From: Bacteroidales bacterium
Lineage (GTDB): Bacteria > Bacteroidota > Bacteroidia > Bacteroidales > UBA932
Reading direction: 5' to 3'
Assembly: GCA_016288055.1 (NCBI GenBank)
Contig: JAEEXZ010000005.1
Span: 1 to 64,000 of the forward strand
DNA length: 64,000 bases
The notes under the pieces are model-generated. The model was not told the origin of the DNA and ran no database searches. It was given only the letters and a program-made list of their open reading frames with translations. This document shows positions 57,994 to 64,000 of this stretch, piece by piece. Positions within the stretch are counted from its first letter, which is position 1. Each line of letters starts with the position of its first letter. The translations under genes were made by a program, and so were the position numbers.

Positions 57994-58784
57994 TTGCCAT
58001 TGTTGTTCCGCGCGGAGATGATGCCCTTTTCGGCACCCTCCTTTTTCAGAAATACAAAGAGTTCCGCGTCTATGTTTCGGACGAGGATCCGGTGGCGGCC
58101 GACTTCGAGACGCGCCTGACCCTGGTGCGCGGCGGCCTGAAGGAAGTGGAGGAGCCGCTGGTGTGCGTCCTGGAAGCGGGCGCGGTGCCGGACAAGGATT
58201 TCCTGCGCCGGGTGGAACGCAGTACCCGCCGGCATCCGGACTTCGATGTCTATCATGTGAATCTGACGGAAGGGAAGCCTTTCCCGCGCAGGATGAGCGC
58301 GGCGAAGTTCTTCCAGCGGGCCGTGGTGGAGCAGGCCCCCGCCCCGCTGTCCTCCTTCATCTTCCGTACGGCCCGGCTCCGGGAAAGGGCGGTCTTCTCA
58401 TCGGCCGGTATCCTGGACCCGCTGCCCACCGTCTTGTCTTGCGCCGCGGCGCGTCCCATTCGGAATGTCTGGCGCCAGCGCCTGGTGTGGACGGCTCCGG
58501 CCCCGGCGTCCGACCCGGTGTCGGTGGAAAAGCGCATCCGCGCGCGCATCGATTTGCTTCGCTGGACGGAGACGTTCTTTGGCGACGGGGACTATCCGCT
58601 GGGAACGGGAAGCCGCCTGGCGCTGTTCGCGGAGACCGTGGCACAGCTCTATCCCAGTTATTCCGAAGAGGCGCTCAAAGAAGTGATGATGGGTTTCCAG
58701 GTGTCGCAGGGGGCCGTACGTAAGGTGCGCGCCGGGATGGCCCTTCGAAGCGCCATCAAGCAGCGCGACAAATCCCTTCGCTAG
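57990..58784 (+). CDS. Hypothetical protein, possibly glycosyltransferase-A-like
   Basis: 264 aa; 4-nt overlap with queE; VCVLEAGAVPDKDFLRRVERSTRRHPDFDVY. Confidence 0.6.
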   Translation: MIAIVVPRGDDALFGTLLFQKYKEFRVYVSDEDPVAADFETRLTLVRGGLKEVEEPLVCVLEAGAVPDKDFLRRVERSTRRHPDFDVYHVNLTEGKPFPRRMSAAKFFQRAVVEQAPAPLSSFIFRTARLRERAVFSSAGILDPLPTVLSCAAARPIRNVWRQRLVWTAPAPASDPVSVEKRIRARIDLLRWTETFFGDGDYPLGTGSRLALFAETVAQLYPSYSEEALKEVMMGFQVSQGAVRKVRAGMALRSAIKQRDKSLR

Positions 58785-58790
58785 CTTTTC

Positions 58791-60656
58791 CTACAACTCA
58801 TAGGGCGGGACATCGCCCCGGTCCACCAATTCCCGGAGAACGCCGGTCCATGCCTCGTCTCCCGGGCCGAAGGCCGTCCTCAGGTCGGCCAGGGTATAGC
58901 GTCCGCCGCGCGAGCCAATCCACTCCCGGATGCGCTGGGCCAGGTTCCGGGGCGTTTCTTTGTGGGAACGGCACACGTCGCATCGGCCGCAGGGAGCGCT
59001 GTCCTCCTGGCCAAAGTAGCGGAGCAGATACCGGGACCGGCATTCGTCCTCCTGTTCCACAAATGCCGTCATGGTTTGCACCCGCTCCCGGAAACGGCTC
59101 CGCAGGAGCTCGTAGCGCTTGGGGGAGAGCTGTACGTTGCCCGGACGCAGCCGGTCGTGTTCGAGATACAGCACGGTGGCGTGGTCGGCCGGGATATAGC
59201 GGACGACGTGGTTCACGCTGAGTCCGTAGAGGAGCTGCCTGAGCTGCGGGACGTCCACCCCGCTCCGCCGGGCCACTTCTTCCTCGTCGATGGGGGTGGC
59301 CACGGAAAAGATGCCGGTATAGAGCCGCATCAGCGATTCCAGTACCGCCGGCATCCGGGCGTCGGGCAAGTCCACGTAGTAGAGCTGGTCCCTTTCGACG
59401 TCTATCCGGATGCGGGTGGGGAGATCCATGTCCTCGGCCAGGTCCCAGTGCCCTTCCCGTTCCAGGTATTTGACGGCATAATAGACCGGTGCCCGTTGCA
59501 GGCCGAAGTGGCTGCAGAAGGCCGCCAGGTCAAATTTCAGCGTCCGGCCGATACCGCTGTCGTAGGGGATTTCGAAGAAGATATGGACTTTCTGATAGAT
59601 GTCTTCGATGAATTCCAGGGTGGGGAAGCTCACCTGTTCCAACTGCCTGAGGCGGGCGGTGTCCGTCGCGTTCCACAGCAGGACGGCCCAGGAGGGCTTG
59701 CCGTCACGCCCGGCGCGTCCCGCTTCCTGGAAGTAGGCTTCGGGGCTGTCGGGAAGGTCGGCATGCACCACAAAACGGACGTCCGGCTTGTCGATCCCCA
59801 TGCCGAAGGCGTTGGTGCACACCATCACCCGCGTTTTTCCGCTCTTCCAGTCTTCCTGGCGCAGCGCGCGCGTGAGGGCGCCCAGCCCGGCATGGTAGAA
59901 GGAGGCCGAAACGCCGGCCTGCGACAGCTGGGCCGCGAATTCTTCGGCCCGGGCCCGGCTGCGGACGTAGATGATGCCGCTGCCCCCCACGCCGTCGCAG
60001 ATGCTCCGGATCTGGCCGTTCTTGTCTTGGCACTGGCGCACGATATAGCTCAGGTTGGGCCGCTCGAAGCCGCTTTTGAGCAGGTTTTTCTGCGGGAAGC
60101 GGAGCTGGTCCATGATGTCGTCGGCCACCAGGGGCGTGGCGGTGGCGGTGAGGGCGATGACGGGGGCGTCCACGCGTTCCCGGAGCGTGCCGATCTGCAG
60201 GTACGAGGGGCGGAAATCATAGCCCCACTGGGAGATGCAGTGGGCCTCGTCCACGACGATGAAGGCTACACGGAGGACGCTGAGGTAGGCCTGGAACACC
60301 CGTGTGTGGAGGCGCTCCGGACTCAGGTACAGGAATTTGTAATCGCCGTAGGCGGCGTTGTTCAGGGCCAGGTCCACCTCGCGGGGGCTCATGCCGGCAT
60401 GGACGGCGATGGCCCGGATGCCGCGCTCCGTGAGCTGTTGCACCTGGTCTTTCATGAGGGCGATGAGGGGCGTCACCACCAGGGTGATGCCATCCCGCAG
60501 CAGGCCCGGGACCTGAAAGCAAATCGATTTGCCGCCGCCGGTGGGGAGGATGGCCAGCACATCCCGGCCTTCCAGGGCCTCCTGGATAATCTCTTCCTGC
60601 ATGGGCCGGAAACGGTCGTAGCCCCAATATGTCTGTAGTACCTCCTTTGGCGTCAT
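58791..60656 (-). CDS. recQ: RecQ family ATP-dependent DNA helicase
   Basis: LPTGGGKSICFQVP; DEAHCISQWGYDFRPSY; QEAGRAGRDG; Zn-binding CxxCxxC. Confidence 0.95.
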   Translation of the reverse strand: MTPKEVLQTYWGYDRFRPMQEEIIQEALEGRDVLAILPTGGGKSICFQVPGLLRDGITLVVTPLIALMKDQVQQLTERGIRAIAVHAGMSPREVDLALNNAAYGDYKFLYLSPERLHTRVFQAYLSVLRVAFIVVDEAHCISQWGYDFRPSYLQIGTLRERVDAPVIALTATATPLVADDIMDQLRFPQKNLLKSGFERPNLSYIVRQCQDKNGQIRSICDGVGGSGIIYVRSRARAEEFAAQLSQAGVSASFYHAGLGALTRALRQEDWKSGKTRVMVCTNAFGMGIDKPDVRFVVHADLPDSPEAYFQEAGRAGRDGKPSWAVLLWNATDTARLRQLEQVSFPTLEFIEDIYQKVHIFFEIPYDSGIGRTLKFDLAAFCSHFGLQRAPVYYAVKYLEREGHWDLAEDMDLPTRIRIDVERDQLYYVDLPDARMPAVLESLMRLYTGIFSVATPIDEEEVARRSGVDVPQLRQLLYGLSVNHVVRYIPADHATVLYLEHDRLRPGNVQLSPKRYELLRSRFRERVQTMTAFVEQEDECRSRYLLRYFGQEDSAPCGRCDVCRSHKETPRNLAQRIREWIGSRGGRYTLADLRTAFGPGDEAWTGVLRELVDRGDVPPYEL

Positions 60657-60710
60657 GGTTTGCTAAGGTAATAATTTTTTCGTATGTTTGTACCTCTTAC
60701 CTTGTAAACC
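60657..60710 (+). promoter_or_regulatory. Promoter TTG-N20-TATGTTTG embedded in an inverted repeat upstream of pnuC
   Basis: ggtttgctaaggtaa (60657-60671) / ttaccttgtaaacc (60697-60710); tatgtttg 60683-60690. Confidence 0.55.
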
Positions 60711-61295
60711 ATGGACTGGATCCGGGCCGTCGAAATCTTTGCCATGCTCACGGGCGTAGCCTATGTGATTCTGGAGATTCTCCAGAAGAATGCCATGTGG
60801 GTGGTGGGCATCTTTACCGGCCTGGCCTGCGCCTGCAGTTTCGCCGTGCAGCACATCTGGGCGTCCATGGCCCTGAACATCTATTATGTGGTCATGTCGG
60901 TGGTGGGGCTGGTGCAGTGGCAGCGCGATGCCGCGGCTGTCGCGCCGGACGCCGTCCACCTGCATGTGCTCTCGCGGCGCACCGCCCTGTGGAGCGCCCT
61001 GCTCTTCGTCTTGCTTTCCCTGGGACTCATCTGGCTGCTGCGCTGGCTGGGTGACGGTGCACCGGTGCTGGATGCCATGGCCTCCGTGCTCAGTGTCATC
61101 GCCACCTGGTGGCTGGCCAAATCCTATCTCCAGCAGTGGCTGCTCTGGATCGTGGCCAACCTCATGACCACCGCCCTCTGCCTGTCCACCGGCCAGTGGA
61201 TGATGGCGCTGCTGTACCTGGCCTACACCGCATCGGCCGTTTATGGCTACATCCATTGGAAAAGGCGGGGAATTGTTGTAAATTTGCCTCTATGA
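60711..61295 (+). CDS. pnuC: Nicotinamide riboside/mononucleotide transporter PnuC
   Basis: 194 aa, polytopic; MWVVGIFTGLACACSFAVQHIW; SVYGYIHWKRRG. Confidence 0.85.
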   Translation: MDWIRAVEIFAMLTGVAYVILEILQKNAMWVVGIFTGLACACSFAVQHIWASMALNIYYVVMSVVGLVQWQRDAAAVAPDAVHLHVLSRRTALWSALLFVLLSLGLIWLLRWLGDGAPVLDAMASVLSVIATWWLAKSYLQQWLLWIVANLMTTALCLSTGQWMMALLYLAYTASAVYGYIHWKRRGIVVNLPL

Positions 61296-62101
61296 AACTT
61301 TTAATAGATTGTGGAGCCACCAAGGCCGACTGGTGTCTGTCTGACGGGCAGAATCGCAAGCTGTTCCGCACACCGGGCTTCAACCTGGCCCAGACGCCGG
61401 AAACGGTGCTGCAAACCATCCTGGACGATGCTGCGCTCAAGTGTGGTCCGGACGTAAGGGAAGTGTATCTGTACGCCGCCGGTCTGGTGGGGGAGCCCGG
61501 CCTGAATCTGGGCCGCTGGTTCCCGGATGCCCGGATTCTCTATGCCTCGGATATGCTGGGTGCCGCCCGGGCCGTTTGTGGCCGGGAGCCGGGCATTGCG
61601 GCCATTATAGGCACGGGCGCCAATACCTGCCAGTATGACGGGCAGGATATCGTGCGCCACGTCTATAGCGGGGGCTTCATCCTGGGAGATGAAGGCAGCG
61701 CTTCCGTGCTGGGCCGCCGCTTTGTGGCCGATTTCCTGAAGGACCAGATGCCCGCCCCCCTCTCGGAGGCCTTCCGGCAGGCGTTCAAACTGGACTATCC
61801 CACGCTGGTGTCCCATGTCTATGGCGGCGAGGCTCCGGCCCGTTACCTGGGCAGTTTCGCCACCTTTATCCTGTCCTACTACGACAAGGAGGCCTATGTG
61901 AAAGCCTTGGTGGACCAGAATTTCAAAGACTTTTTCGAGCGCACCGTCCGCCGGTACGATGCCCTTCCGGTGGGTGTCGTAGGCGGATTCGGCTATGCCT
62001 GCCGGGATATCCTGCGCGAGCTGGGCGCCGGCTACGGCATCGATTTTTCCACCTTCCTGGCTTCTCCCATGGAAGGCTTGCAGGAGTATCATGGCCTATA
62101 A
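61292..62101 (+). CDS. BadF/BadG-type ATPase / N-acetylglucosamine kinase-like
   Basis: LLIDCGATKADWCLSDG; IIGTGANTCQYDG; GFILGDEGSASVLGRR. Confidence 0.88.
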   Translation: MKLLIDCGATKADWCLSDGQNRKLFRTPGFNLAQTPETVLQTILDDAALKCGPDVREVYLYAAGLVGEPGLNLGRWFPDARILYASDMLGAARAVCGREPGIAAIIGTGANTCQYDGQDIVRHVYSGGFILGDEGSASVLGRRFVADFLKDQMPAPLSEAFRQAFKLDYPTLVSHVYGGEAPARYLGSFATFILSYYDKEAYVKALVDQNFKDFFERTVRRYDALPVGVVGGFGYACRDILRELGAGYGIDFSTFLASPMEGLQEYHGL

Positions 62102-62717
62102 AGAGAAGTATCCCTCCGAGCTCTTGTCCCAGGCGGTGGAAGCCATCAGCTCCCTCCCCGGTGTGGGACGGCGCAGTGCATTGCGCCTGGCCCTGCACCT
62201 GGTGAGGCAGCCGGCCGAGAACGTGCATCATTTCACGGACTCCATCAACCGTCTCCGGGACCAGGTGCGCTATTGCCGCTGCTGCCACATGCTGTCCGAC
62301 AGCGAACTCTGTGAGATTTGCGCCGACCGCAAGCGGGACGCCCGCCTCATCTGCGTGGTGGAGAGCGTACGCGACGTGATGAGCATCGAGGCCACCGGGC
62401 AGTACCACGGCCTGTATCATGTGCTGGGCGGCATTATCTCGCCCATCGCGGGGGTAGGCCCCTCCGACCTCACCATCCGGGAACTGGCCGAGCGGGTGAA
62501 GGCCCTGGAAGACCCTTCCGGCGCCGAAGTCATCCTGGCCCTGAGCGGCGACGTGGAAGGCGAGACTACGGCATTCTATATTTATCGGCAAATCGAGGCT
62601 TCCGGCGTGAAGGTCTCGTCCCTGGCCCGCGGACTGGGCTTCGGGGACGACCTGGAATATGCCGATTCGCTCACCCTGGGCCGCTCCATCGTTAACAGAC
62701 AAGAATTCAGACCCTAA
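62091..62717 (+). CDS. recR: Recombination protein RecR
   Basis: SLPGVGRRSALRLALHL; CxxCxxxxxxxxCxxC zinc motif; LGGIISPIAGVGPSDL. Confidence 0.95.
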   Translation: MAYKEKYPSELLSQAVEAISSLPGVGRRSALRLALHLVRQPAENVHHFTDSINRLRDQVRYCRCCHMLSDSELCEICADRKRDARLICVVESVRDVMSIEATGQYHGLYHVLGGIISPIAGVGPSDLTIRELAERVKALEDPSGAEVILALSGDVEGETTAFYIYRQIEASGVKVSSLARGLGFGDDLEYADSLTLGRSIVNRQEFRP

Positions 62718-62729
62718 TCCCTTGACGGC

Positions 62730-63947
62730 ATGAATAATAACGAAGCGTTACGCTGTTTGCTTTGCAAAAAACCCAAATGTTCCCTGCAGGGTTGTCCCGT
62801 CCACACCCCCGTGCCTGAGTGCATGGCGCTGTACCGGGCCGACAAACTGGATGAGGCCGGTGCCCTGCTCTTCCAGAACAACCCCTTGTCGGCCATTACC
62901 TCCCAGGTGTGCGACTGGCGGCAGTTCTGCTACGGGAACTGCGTCCTGAACGTAAAGAAGATTCCCGTCCGCTGGTACGAGATCGAACAGGAGATTTCGG
63001 AGCGCTATCTGTTCCAGCACCGTCTCGTGCGCCATTCCGAGGAGCTCAAGGGACGCCGGATCGCCCTGGTGGGAACCGGTCCGGTGGGCATGGCGGCGGC
63101 CGTATGGCTGTATCAGGCCGGGGCCGAAATCACCCTGTACGACACCAACCTGCGCCTGGGCGGCGTGCTCCGCTACGGCATCCCCGGCTTCCGGCTGGAC
63201 AAGAAGTACGTGGATGTTTTCGAGTCCATGTTCTTCCTGGCCGGCATGCTGTTCCATGGCGGCGTGAAGGTGGGCCGGGACATTTCCCTGGCCCAGCTGT
63301 CGGCCTCCTACGACGCGGTCCTGGTGGGTGCCGGGGCCGAGAAACCGGCCACCTTGAACATCCCCGGGGAAGAACGCTCGGTGCAGGCCCTTCCGTTCCT
63401 GAAAGATCCGTCGGCCTTCCACGTGGGACCCAAGGTGATTGTGATCGGGGGCGGCAACGTGGCCATGGACGCCTGCCGCATGGCCCGGCGCCTGGGCTAC
63501 GAGACCTGGGTCTATTACCGCAAGACCTTCGAGAATATGCCGGCCAACCCCGTGGAGGTGGAGGCCGCCCAGTACGAGGGCGTGCGCTTCAAACTCTTCC
63601 AGGCACCGGTGGAACTGAAGGAGGACGGCGTGGTCTTCCGTGACTGCGAGAACGTGGAGCCGGAGGACGGCGGCCGCGTGGTGACCCGCATCATCGAGGG
63701 AACAGACCATTTCGTGCCCTGCGACACGCTCATTACGGCCATCAGCGAAAAGCCCGACTACGACCTGCTGGCCGGGACGCCGGTGGTGCTGGACGCCAGC
63801 GGCAAGCCCGTGTGGAACGAGGGCCAGAAGCTGGAAGGCCTGCCCAATGTCTGGGTGGCCGGCGATTTCTGCCTGGGTGCCACCACCGTGGTGGAAGCCG
63901 TGGCATCGGCCCGCAAGGCCGTGGAAAACATGAAACAAAGCCTATGA
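62730..63947 (+). CDS. GltD-like FAD/NAD(P)-dependent oxidoreductase
   Basis: CLLCKKPKCSLQGCPVHTPVP Cys motif; ALVGTGPVGMAAAVWLYQAG; VIVIGGGNVAMDACRMARRLG. Confidence 0.88.
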   Translation: MNNNEALRCLLCKKPKCSLQGCPVHTPVPECMALYRADKLDEAGALLFQNNPLSAITSQVCDWRQFCYGNCVLNVKKIPVRWYEIEQEISERYLFQHRLVRHSEELKGRRIALVGTGPVGMAAAVWLYQAGAEITLYDTNLRLGGVLRYGIPGFRLDKKYVDVFESMFFLAGMLFHGGVKVGRDISLAQLSASYDAVLVGAGAEKPATLNIPGEERSVQALPFLKDPSAFHVGPKVIVIGGGNVAMDACRMARRLGYETWVYYRKTFENMPANPVEVEAAQYEGVRFKLFQAPVELKEDGVVFRDCENVEPEDGGRVVTRIIEGTDHFVPCDTLITAISEKPDYDLLAGTPVVLDASGKPVWNEGQKLEGLPNVWVAGDFCLGATTVVEAVASARKAVENMKQSL

Positions 63948-64000
63948 AAGCGCTGCTGATCTACTCCGGCGGCCTGGACAGCACCACGCTGCTGTATGAA
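63944..64000 (+). CDS. queC: 7-cyano-7-deazaguanine synthase QueC, N-terminal part; truncated by window end
   Basis: MKALLIYSGGLDSTTLLYE PP-loop. Confidence 0.8.
   Translation, partial: MKALLIYSGGLDSTTLLYE

Noticed and set aside
57990-58784. Confident glycosyltransferase assignment
   Set aside because: Only a weak A-fold-like segment is visible; no clear DxD motif, so left as hypothetical.

Overview
The window looks like chromosomal DNA from a high-GC member of the Bacteroidales. This rests on gene content, TAnnTTTG-type promoters and lipoprotein-rich operons; exact taxonomy cannot be fixed without a search. Most of it is dense housekeeping sequence: ettA (partial), nrnA, rsmD, mazG, prfA, queF, a fabZ-fabF-fabK cluster, murQ, folP, tmk, rimP-nusA-infB, lpxD-lpxC-lpxA, gpmI, tilS, proS, dnaK, trpS, one tRNA-Thr(CGT), queD-queE, recQ, pnuC, recR and queC (partial). 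Points that stand out: (1) a three-gene envelope operon at 46.4-51.4 kb encoding an OmpA/TPR-type lipoprotein, an outer-membrane protein with a triplicated barrel-like module plus a DUF3575-like C-terminus, and a secreted coiled-coil protein; (2) long inverted repeats inserted in frame inside nrnA, a wbqC-like gene and tilS, resembling protein-coding palindromic elements; (3) an AT-rich decayed island at 29.6-31.8 kb with an Imm26-like immunity gene, a frameshifted toxin-like tail and a collapsed prepilin remnant; (4) several uncharacterised intergenic repeat families and motif clusters; (5) a complete IS with recognisable terminal inverted repeats and a candidate target duplication; (6) an intrinsic terminator in the leader of rimP-nusA-infB, and a dyad overlapping the pnuC promoter; (7) a Trp/Tyr-repeat, Ser-rich lipoprotein; (8) an LpxC lacking the FabZ fusion typical of Bacteroidetes. 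All calls come from reading the sequence and the supplied translations. No database search was run.
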